In this document: piece after piece, positions 33,700 through 40,038 of the stretch | Position numbering within the stretch: position 1 is the stretch's first letter | Layout of the letters: the number at the start of each line of letters is the position of its first letter | Source of the DNA: an uncultured bacterium | GTDB lineage: Bacteria; Pseudomonadota; Gammaproteobacteria; Burkholderiales; CAIKXV01 | DNA length: 40,038 nt | Assembly: GCA_903873475.1 (NCBI GenBank) | Contig: CAIQON010000211.1 | Coordinates: forward strand, 1-40,038 | Direction: 5' to 3' | The notes under the pieces: generated by a model | What the model was told of the DNA's origin: nothing | The model's input: the letters and a program-made list of their open reading frames with translations, nothing else | The model's database searches: none | Position numbers and translations under genes: made by a program

Positions 33700-35280
33700 A
33701 TGCCCACGAGCCCACAGCCGCACCTCGGATATGCACTGGCGCTGCTGCTCTGCATCTGGAGCATCGCCGCACCCGTGCATGCAGCTGCAACGGCGAACGT
33801 CCCCCGCCTGCGGGCCCTCGACTTCAAGCCGTTCGAAACCGCACTCGGGCGTTTCACGCCACAGGCGGCCGCGGAGGTCGACGCACTGTTGCGGCATGCG
33901 ACGATCCCGCAGGTCCAGGAAGCCATGGCTGCGGGTAGCCTTTCCTCGGAAACGCTCACGCTGTACTTCCTGAATCGCATCCGCCGCCACGATGAACGGC
34001 TGCGAACCTACCTGGAGCTGAACCCGGCCGCGCTCGACGAGGCCCGCGCTGCCGATGCGCGGCGCAAGGCCGGCCGGCCGCTCGGACTGCTCGATGGCAT
34101 CCCGATCAGCCTCAAGGACAACATCGAGACGGCACCGCCGATGCACACGACTGCCGGCAGCGCGCTGCTGCTCGACCATGTCGCGAAAGCCGATGCGCCG
34201 CTGGTCGCGCGGCTGCGCGCCGCTGGTGCAGTGATCCTGGGCAAGGCGAACCTGTCGGAGTTCGCGGGCGTGGTCACCCTCGGGCTGCGCATCGGCGGCA
34301 GCAGCGCGGTGGGCGGGCAGACGGTCAACCCGCACGGGGCATCGGTCACAGGCGGGTCGAGTGCAGGCTCGGCAGCCGCTACCGCGGCGCGGCTCGCCAT
34401 GGCCAGCATCGGCACAGAGACATCGGGTTCGCTGGTCGCGCCATCGGCGTGGAACGGCGTAGTCGGCATGAAACCGGGCAGGGGGATGGTGGACGGCGCC
34501 GGCGTGGTGCCTCTGCTTTCCGCGACCGACACGGCAGGACCGGTCGCGCGGTCGGTCACGGATGCCGCGATACTGCTCGACGTCATCGCCCTGCAGCCCT
34601 CGCGTATCGCAGCTACCCTGCGCAGGGATGCGTTGTCCGGCATCAAGGTCGGCGTGCTCGAGCGCGACATCCTCGAAGGGCGCGGTAACGCAGCGCTGCT
34701 GGACCGCGCAAGGACCGGCCTGGTCGCTGCAGGTGCCGTGCAGCGTCCGATCCTGCTGCCACAGTCGCCAGCCTGGGCTGGTGGCGCACCGTTCGTGCAG
34801 TTGCTGGCGTCAGGCATGCGCCTTGACATGATGGGTTACGTGTCGAAGCTCGGGCTGGGCGTGGCTACGCTGGACGACCTGCTCACGTGGTGCGGCGCGA
34901 TGCCCGACCGGCGCGCACCCTTCGGCTTAGATGTACTTGCCGCCTTGTCGAAGACGCCGACGCTCGACCGCCGCGCGCACGATGCGCTCGTCCTTCGATT
35001 GCGGGAATCCGCTGCGGCCATCCTCGATGCCACCTTCGACAAGACCGGCGCCCGCATGCTGGTGAGCATGGACAACATGCATTCGACGCTTTACGCGAAC
35101 GCGGGCTACCCGGCGATCACCGTGCCGCTGGGGTTGCGCGAGGGCAACGGCACCCCGGCTGGCGCCACGTTCATCGGCCGTCGCGGCGAGGATGGCGCGC
35201 TGCTGGCGATGGCATATGCGTTCGAGCAGGCATCGCGGCTCCGGACAGAGCCGCGGCTGGATTACACTGTGCGGCCCTGA
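33700..35280 (+). CDS. Exported amidase-signature-family hydrolase
   Basis: The protein has 526 residues. A signal peptide (LALLLCIWSIAAPVHAAA) places it in the periplasm. The Ser-Ser-Lys catalytic set is visible: Lys139 (ISLKDNIET), the Ser in GGSSAGS (220-221) and the presumed nucleophile Ser244 (GTETSGSLVAPSA). The C-terminal half is complete. The family hydrolyses C-N amide bonds in varied substrates. A possible promoter lies at 33570-33598. Next is an orotate phosphoribosyltransferase gene 40 bp downstream. A periplasmic amidase beside cytosolic carbamoylase and amidohydrolase genes suggests stepwise hydrolysis of an amide compound; the substrate is unknown. Confidence 0.92.
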   Translation: MPTSPQPHLGYALALLLCIWSIAAPVHAAATANVPRLRALDFKPFETALGRFTPQAAAEVDALLRHATIPQVQEAMAAGSLSSETLTLYFLNRIRRHDERLRTYLELNPAALDEARAADARRKAGRPLGLLDGIPISLKDNIETAPPMHTTAGSALLLDHVAKADAPLVARLRAAGAVILGKANLSEFAGVVTLGLRIGGSSAVGGQTVNPHGASVTGGSSAGSAAATAARLAMASIGTETSGSLVAPSAWNGVVGMKPGRGMVDGAGVVPLLSATDTAGPVARSVTDAAILLDVIALQPSRIAATLRRDALSGIKVGVLERDILEGRGNAALLDRARTGLVAAGAVQRPILLPQSPAWAGGAPFVQLLASGMRLDMMGYVSKLGLGVATLDDLLTWCGAMPDRRAPFGLDVLAALSKTPTLDRRAHDALVLRLRESAAAILDATFDKTGARMLVSMDNMHSTLYANAGYPAITVPLGLREGNGTPAGATFIGRRGEDGALLAMAYAFEQASRLRTEPRLDYTVRP

Positions 35281-35320
35281 TCCGCATGCCCGGTGCGGAT
35301 CGCGCACCGACCTCGAGCCC

Positions 35321-36061
35321 ATGACCGACCCCGCGTCGCCACCTTCGTCCGGCCTGCCGCCGCTCCCGCCCGACACGCTGACCATCGCCGCCGACACCGC
35401 GCAGGCGCTGCTCGCGCTCAAGGCAGTGCTGGTCTATGAACGGCAGCCGTTCATCTACACCACTGGCTGGGCCAGCCCGGTCTATGTCGACTGCCGGCGG
35501 CTGATGTCGCATCCCGGCTATCGACGGCTGCTGATGGACCATGCAGCCGGACTGCTGCGCTCGCGCCTGGGTTCGTCGATCGACGTGATCGCCGGCACCG
35601 AGACTGCGGGCATTCCGTTCGCCTCGTGGATAGCAGACCGGCTCGACCTGCCGATGGTCTATGTGCGCAAGAAGTCGGTCGGCTGGGGTTCGCATGCGCA
35701 GATCGAGGGCGACCTGCCCGAAGGCGCGCGCTGCCTGCTGGTCGACGACCTGACCACCGACGGCCGCTCGAAGATCGGCACCGCGCGCGCGCTGCGCCAG
35801 GCTGGTGCGCAATTGAGCGACATCTTCGTGATCTTCAACTACGACATCTATCCGCAGAGCCGTCAGGTGTACGAAGAGCACGGCTTCACCATGCATGCGC
35901 TGGCGACCTGGAAGGACGTGTTCACCCAGACCAAGTCGCTCAGCTACTTCACGCCGAAGCATGCGAAGGAGATCAAGGACTTCCTCGCCGACCCGGTCGG
36001 CTGGTCCGCGCTGCATGGCGGCGCCGGCGTAGTCCCCAGCGGCACCCCGGAACATGGATGA
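35321..36061 (+). CDS. pyrE: Orotate phosphoribosyltransferase-like protein
   Basis: The protein has 246 residues. The family core is visible: VYERQPFIYTTGWASPVYVD, the DVIAGTETAGIPFASWIADR loop, VYVRKKSVGWGSHAQIEGDL with paired lysines, and the PRPP-binding LLVDDLTTDGRSK. The length and a ~25-residue Pro-rich N-terminus are slightly larger than the ~215 residues usual for PyrE. It overlaps the start of the M20 hydrolase by 8 bp, so the two are coupled. It may be the biosynthetic PyrE, an extra copy, or a paralogue serving a pyrimidine-like catabolic route. The catabolic setting favours the latter, but this is inference. Confidence 0.88.
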   Translation: MTDPASPPSSGLPPLPPDTLTIAADTAQALLALKAVLVYERQPFIYTTGWASPVYVDCRRLMSHPGYRRLLMDHAAGLLRSRLGSSIDVIAGTETAGIPFASWIADRLDLPMVYVRKKSVGWGSHAQIEGDLPEGARCLLVDDLTTDGRSKIGTARALRQAGAQLSDIFVIFNYDIYPQSRQVYEEHGFTMHALATWKDVFTQTKSLSYFTPKHAKEIKDFLADPVGWSALHGGAGVVPSGTPEHG

Positions 36062-37325
36062 GGTGCTGAGCGCGCGGCTCGACCCCGCGCTGAAGGCGGT
36101 CGCGGCGAAGCTGTTCGACGACGTGCGCCAGGCCACCTTCGACGGCGTCGGCGTCACGCGCGCGAGCTACGGCGACGGCGAAAACCGCGCGATGGCGATC
36201 ATCGAGGCGTTCGCGCAAGCGGAAGGGCTCGCCTGCGAGCGCGATGCAGTGGACAACCGGATCATCCGCGTGCCCGGCGAGCCTGCCGGCTCACCGGTGC
36301 TCATCGGCTCCCACCTCGACTCGGTGCCGCAGGGCGGCAACTTCGACGGCCTGGCCGGCGTGGTCGCCGGGCTGCTGGTGCTGCTGCACTACAGCCGCAG
36401 CGGGCAGGTGCCGCCGCGCCCGATCCATGTGCTCGCGCTGCGCGGCGAAGAGAGCGCCTGGTACGGCAAGGCCTACATGGGTTCGCTGTCGCTCACCGGG
36501 CAACTCACCACGGTAGACCTGGACCTGAAGCAGCGCGAGACCGGCCGCACGATGCGCGAGGACATGCAGGCGCTGGGCATCGACACCGCCCGCATCGAGG
36601 CGGGCGAGCGGCTGATCGATCCAGCCCAGGTCGCGGCCTACCTCGAACTGCACATCGAGCAGGGCCCGACGATGGTCGCGCGCAAGTGGGCGGTGGCACC
36701 GGTCACCGGCATCCGCGGCAACGTACGGCACAACCGCATCCTCTGCAAGGGCGAGACCGGCCATTCAGGCGCGGTTCCGCGCTGGCTGCGCAAGGACGCA
36801 GTGCTGGCGGTAGCCGAACTGATGACCCGCCTCGACGAACACTGGCGCGTGCTGCAGCAGATGGGCATGGACATGGTGATGACCTGCGGCATGGTGTCCA
36901 CCGATCCGAAGAGCCATGCAGTGTCGGTGATCCCGGGCGAGGTCGCGTTCAGCTTCGAGGTGCGCAGCCAGGACAACGACGTGCTGGAGCGGTTCCACAA
37001 GCTGATGATGGAAGAGTGCGACCGCATCGGTCGCTCGCGCGGCGTCGAGTTCCAGTTCGATCGCCGGCTCTACACCGCGCCGGCGACGATGGACCCGTCC
37101 TGGGTGGCAAGGCTTTCGAGCGCCTGCGAGGCGCATGCGATCGACATGGAGCCGATGCCCAGTGGTGCGGGCCATGACGCGGCGGTGTTCGCCAACGCCG
37201 GCGTGTCCTGCGGCATGGTGTTCGTACGCAACGACCGCGGCTCACACAACCCGCACGAGGCGATGGACCTGCAGGACTTCTTCAGCGGCGTCGAGGTGCT
37301 GCACCAGGCGATCGTGGCGGAGTGA
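36054..37325 (+). CDS. M20-family Zn hydrolase (N-carbamoyl-amino-acid hydrolase/allantoate amidohydrolase type)
   Basis: The protein has 423 residues. Metal ligands are in GSHLDSVPQGGNFDG (His87 and the following Asp), LRGEESAWYG, LELHIEQGP and RGSHNPHEAM. Other family features are GRTMREDM-type helix ends, HSGAVPRWLRKDA in the lid domain and SGAGHDAAVFA. The pattern is that of hydantoinase/carbamoylase-type enzymes, which cleave an N-carbamoyl or ureido group to give an amino acid, CO2 and ammonia. It overlaps the pyrE-like gene by 8 bp. With the upstream amidase and downstream amidohydrolase, it fits a pathway for a ureido or cyclic-amide compound. The exact substrate is unknown. Confidence 0.9.
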   Translation: MDEVLSARLDPALKAVAAKLFDDVRQATFDGVGVTRASYGDGENRAMAIIEAFAQAEGLACERDAVDNRIIRVPGEPAGSPVLIGSHLDSVPQGGNFDGLAGVVAGLLVLLHYSRSGQVPPRPIHVLALRGEESAWYGKAYMGSLSLTGQLTTVDLDLKQRETGRTMREDMQALGIDTARIEAGERLIDPAQVAAYLELHIEQGPTMVARKWAVAPVTGIRGNVRHNRILCKGETGHSGAVPRWLRKDAVLAVAELMTRLDEHWRVLQQMGMDMVMTCGMVSTDPKSHAVSVIPGEVAFSFEVRSQDNDVLERFHKLMMEECDRIGRSRGVEFQFDRRLYTAPATMDPSWVARLSSACEAHAIDMEPMPSGAGHDAAVFANAGVSCGMVFVRNDRGSHNPHEAMDLQDFFSGVEVLHQAIVAE

Positions 37326-37352
37326 TCCGCCTGGCTTGCGCTGGCGCGGAGG

Positions 37353-38333
37353 TCACTCTGCCTTCGCGCCTGCGAGCTTCACCAGCTTGGCGTACTTCTC
37401 GACTTCCTGCCTGAAGAACGCCGGGAACTCGTCCGGGCCCAGGTTGCGCGGGTCGGCACCATCGCGCGCCATCGCTGCCTTCACGTCGGCTGCGCCCTGC
37501 GCCTTGCGGATCTCCTCGAAGAGCCGCGATACCACCGGCGCGGGCGTACCGGCGGGAACGAAGAAACCGTACCAGGCATCGGTCTCGAAGCCGGGGAACA
37601 TCGAGGCCATGGTCGGCACGTCGGGCAGGTTGGACGAACGCTGCGCGGTGCTCACCGCCAGCGGCCGCAGGCGGCCTGCCTTCAGGTGCGGCGTTGCGCC
37701 GACCGCACCGACGAAGCCCATGTCCACCTCGCCGCCGAGCAGGGCGGTGATCACCGCGCCCGCGCCCTTGTACGGGATGTGGGTGATAGAGGATTTCGTG
37801 AGGTCGGCCAGCAGCACGCCCGACAGATGGCTGGTGGTGCCGCTGCCGTTCGAGCCGAAGTTCAACCCGCCAGACCGCTTCTTCGCCAGCGCGACCAGTT
37901 CCTTCACCGACTTCGCCGGCACCAGCGGATGCACCACCAGCACCAGTGGCACCGCGGCCACCAGCGCGACCGGCCGAAGGTCGGCAATGGCATCGTAGTT
38001 GAGCTTCGGGTAAAGGCTCACGTTGACCGCCATCGAGTTGGTGGTGAACATCACCGTGTAGCCGTCGGCCGGTGCCTTGGCGGTGATCTCGGCCCCGACG
38101 TTGCCGCCGGCACCGGCGCGGGTATCGACCACCACGGTGCGCCCGAGCTGCTCGGACAGCTTCTGCGCGAACAGCCGACCCAGGATGTCGGCACCGCCGC
38201 CGACGGCGAACGGGACGACCAGGCGGATCGGTTTGGCGGGCCAGGCGGTGGTCTGTGCGCGAACCAGCGCAGGCCCGGCGATCAGCACGATGGCAAGGGC
38301 GGCGGCTGCCGTGCGGGGCAGGTCAGGGGTCAT
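37353..38333 (-). CDS. Bug-family periplasmic solute-binding protein
   Basis: The protein has 326 residues from ATG 38333, with a GAGAG ribosome-binding site. The signal peptide is ALAIVLIAGPALVRAQ. Motifs are WPAKPIRLVVPFAVGGGADI, LGRTVVVDTRAGAGGNVGAE, YDAIADLRPVALV and ITHIPYKGAGAVI. A longer reading to 38447 would place ~38 extra residues before the signal peptide and is rejected. It is convergent with the M20 hydrolase and divergent from the amidohydrolase, across a 129-bp gap that should hold both promoters. No transporter membrane genes are nearby. Confidence 0.93.
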   Translation of the reverse strand: MTPDLPRTAAAALAIVLIAGPALVRAQTTAWPAKPIRLVVPFAVGGGADILGRLFAQKLSEQLGRTVVVDTRAGAGGNVGAEITAKAPADGYTVMFTTNSMAVNVSLYPKLNYDAIADLRPVALVAAVPLVLVVHPLVPAKSVKELVALAKKRSGGLNFGSNGSGTTSHLSGVLLADLTKSSITHIPYKGAGAVITALLGGEVDMGFVGAVGATPHLKAGRLRPLAVSTAQRSSNLPDVPTMASMFPGFETDAWYGFFVPAGTPAPVVSRLFEEIRKAQGAADVKAAMARDGADPRNLGPDEFPAFFRQEVEKYAKLVKLAGAKAE

Positions 38334-38462
38334 GGACGTTCTCTCATCGGTTCCAGGGACATGCGGGCGCTGCCGGGAATGGCTGCGGCATATCAACAGC
38401 GCGTTCAGGATCGGGCATATTAGCCCCCATTTCCCGCCCGTGATCACAGGAAGCTCCCAGCC

Positions 38463-39995
38463 ATGCCAGCGATGCCAGTCATGACGCCCGTCCCCAGACC
38501 GCTGCTCATCCGAGGCGCCCGCGTCCTCGACCTCGATGGCGACCTCGACAACCCGCCGTCGCTCGATATCCTGTGCGAGCGCGGGGCGATCTCCGCGGTC
38601 GGCAGCGGCCTTTCAGCGCCCGCCGGCGCCGAAGTGATCGACGCCTCGGGCATGCTGGCCGTCCCGGGCCTGGTCAACTCGCACTACCACTCGCACGATG
38701 TCCTCGCCAAGGGCCTTTTCGAAGACCTCTCGCTCGAGCACTGGGGCGTGCTGGCCGGGCCCCTTGGCTCGAAGCGTTCGCTCGAGGAGGTCCGTGCACG
38801 CACGCTGGCCGGCGCGTTGGAGTGCCTGCACAACGGCATCACCACGGTTCAGGACATGAACAGTGCCGCGCCGTTCAGCGACGAGGTGCTCGACACCATC
38901 ATCGGCGCCTATGCCGATGCCGGCATCCGCGTCATCCTCGGCATGACGGTGCGCGACCAGTCGCAGCTCGACACGATCCCGTGGATCGCCGACCTGGCGC
39001 CCGCCGAGTTGCACGGCATCATCGGCACCGGCCGCGATGCAGCCGGTCCGCAGATGGCCTTCGTCGAGGCTGCGCTCGACCGCATCGGCGACCGTGGCGG
39101 GCTGGTACGCTGGGCACTGGCGCCCTCGGCGCCGCAGCGCTGCTCGCCCGCGCTGCTCGAAGCGGTGGCCGACCTGTCGCGCCGCCGCTCGCTGCCGGTC
39201 TATACCCATGTCTACGAGAGCCGCACGCAGCGCATCTTTGCCCATGAGCGGCTCAAGGCGCATGGTGGTTCGGCCATCCGGCTGCTCGAGGACACAGGAC
39301 TGCTCGGCCCGCACGTATCGCTCGCGCACGGCATCTGGCTCGAGGACGACGAGCTCGACAAGGTCGGCAGCAGCGGCACGAACGTCGTGCTGAACATGCT
39401 CAGCAACCTGAAGCTCAAGAGCGGGGTTGCGCCCATCCTAGAGTATCGCGCGCGCGGCGTGAACATCGCGCTGGGCTGCGACAACTGCAGCTGCAGCGAC
39501 GTCCAGAGCATGTTGCAGGTGATGAAGCTGTTCTGCCTGCTGGCCGCGGTGAGCACGCCCGAGCGCTCCTCCGTCACTGCCGCCGAGGCGCTGCGCGCCG
39601 GCACGCTGGGCGGCGCGCGCAGCGCCGGGCTGCACGGGTCGATCGGCGCGATCAGGGCTGCACACCGGGCCGACCTGGTGCTGATGGACCTCACCGACCC
39701 GGCCTACGTGCCGTACAACAGCGCGATCCGCCAGCTGGTCTATGCCGACAGCGGCCGCTCGATCCGCCTGGTGATCGTCGATGGCGAGGTTGTGGTGCGC
39801 GACGGCCGCAGCACGCGCGTCGACGAGGCTGCGCTGCGCGCCGAGATCGAGGGCCTGATGCCGTCGGTGCGCGCAGACATCGGCCGCCTGCAGGCCGGCT
39901 ACGATAAAGTACTGCCCTATATCGACGAGGTGAACCGGCGCGCATGGTCGATGCCGCTGTCGATCCACCGCCATGTCGGGCTGCAGCAGCGCTGA
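38463..39995 (+). CDS. Metal-dependent amidohydrolase (TrzN/guanine-deaminase-like superfamily)
   Basis: The protein has 510 residues and is complete. Metal ligands are His74 and His76 (NSHYHSHD), His249 (YTHVYES), His289 (SLAHGIWL) and Asp340 (GCDNCSCSD), at typical spacings for the chlorohydrolase/deaminase branch. The HYHSHD and GCDNCSCSD versions differ from the more common NxHTH and GTDG forms, so the substrate may be unusual. The first Met (38463) gives MPAMPVMTP; the Met at codon 7 is an alternative start. It is divergent from a Bug receptor. The likely role is hydrolytic removal of an amino or ring group from a heterocyclic amide. The remaining 43 bp to the window end hold nothing recognisable. 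Confidence 0.9.
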   Translation: MPAMPVMTPVPRPLLIRGARVLDLDGDLDNPPSLDILCERGAISAVGSGLSAPAGAEVIDASGMLAVPGLVNSHYHSHDVLAKGLFEDLSLEHWGVLAGPLGSKRSLEEVRARTLAGALECLHNGITTVQDMNSAAPFSDEVLDTIIGAYADAGIRVILGMTVRDQSQLDTIPWIADLAPAELHGIIGTGRDAAGPQMAFVEAALDRIGDRGGLVRWALAPSAPQRCSPALLEAVADLSRRRSLPVYTHVYESRTQRIFAHERLKAHGGSAIRLLEDTGLLGPHVSLAHGIWLEDDELDKVGSSGTNVVLNMLSNLKLKSGVAPILEYRARGVNIALGCDNCSCSDVQSMLQVMKLFCLLAAVSTPERSSVTAAEALRAGTLGGARSAGLHGSIGAIRAAHRADLVLMDLTDPAYVPYNSAIRQLVYADSGRSIRLVIVDGEVVVRDGRSTRVDEAALRAEIEGLMPSVRADIGRLQAGYDKVLPYIDEVNRRAWSMPLSIHRHVGLQQR

Positions 39996-40038
39996 AGGTC
40001 CCAGGCCGCGCCCCCATCCCTTACCCGAAAGAAGACCG

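Overview
The window is GC-rich throughout and its gene content points to a betaproteobacterium, probably of the Burkholderiales. The main clue is four orphan Bug-type periplasmic binding proteins (tripartite tricarboxylate transporter receptors), a family strongly expanded in Bordetella/Cupriavidus-like genomes. No rRNA, tRNA, CRISPR array or transposase was recognised. The genus is inferred, not shown.

Left part (1-11843). A minus-strand run encodes a SapC-family protein, a TolC-like outer-membrane efflux protein and the first 1682 residues of a giant repetitive surface protein (LEPR-XLL-type N-terminus, DUF4347, then tandem ~283-residue repeats). This gene runs off the left edge. Immediately upstream on the same strand is a tightly overlapping trio: an O-methyltransferase, an unrecognised 285-residue protein and a radical SAM enzyme. 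Divergent from the trio, only 19 bp away, is an FAD-dependent tryptophan-halogenase-like enzyme with all expected catalytic residues. Together these look like a tailoring cassette for a small molecule or peptide beside a secretion/surface module.

Replicon core (12005-17672). ParB and ParA (minus) and a Rep_3-like initiator (plus) flank a ~600-bp origin-like region. It has 22-bp-phased iterons, DnaA-box-like sequences and an AT-rich stretch. Two copies of a long odd-centred palindrome, one inside parB and one between parA and parB, are the likely centromere (parS). A degenerate tyrosine recombinase is convergent with the initiator, and a 15-bp perfect inverted repeat lies next to it. The window therefore probably belongs to a chromid or megaplasmid, or to an integrated one.

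Middle (17810-28345). A small EthD-like protein, a Bug receptor and a coiled-coil/HTH protein lead to a LysR regulator divergent from dabB-dabA, a two-subunit inorganic-carbon uptake system whose zinc-site residues are intact. A 1024-residue VIT/VWA/TPR/DUF2135 exported protein follows on the minus strand.

Right part (28511-39995). This is a catabolic region: an ornithine-cyclodeaminase-like enzyme, Bug receptor, alpha/beta hydrolase, 27-codon mini-ORF, double carboxymuconolactone-decarboxylase-like protein and Bug receptor, many joined by ATGA/GTGA overlaps. It continues with an exported amidase, an orotate phosphoribosyltransferase, an M20 carbamoylase-like hydrolase, a Bug receptor and a metal-dependent amidohydrolase. 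The enzymes fit uptake and hydrolysis of amide, carbamoyl or cyclic-amide compounds, but no substrate can be assigned from sequence.
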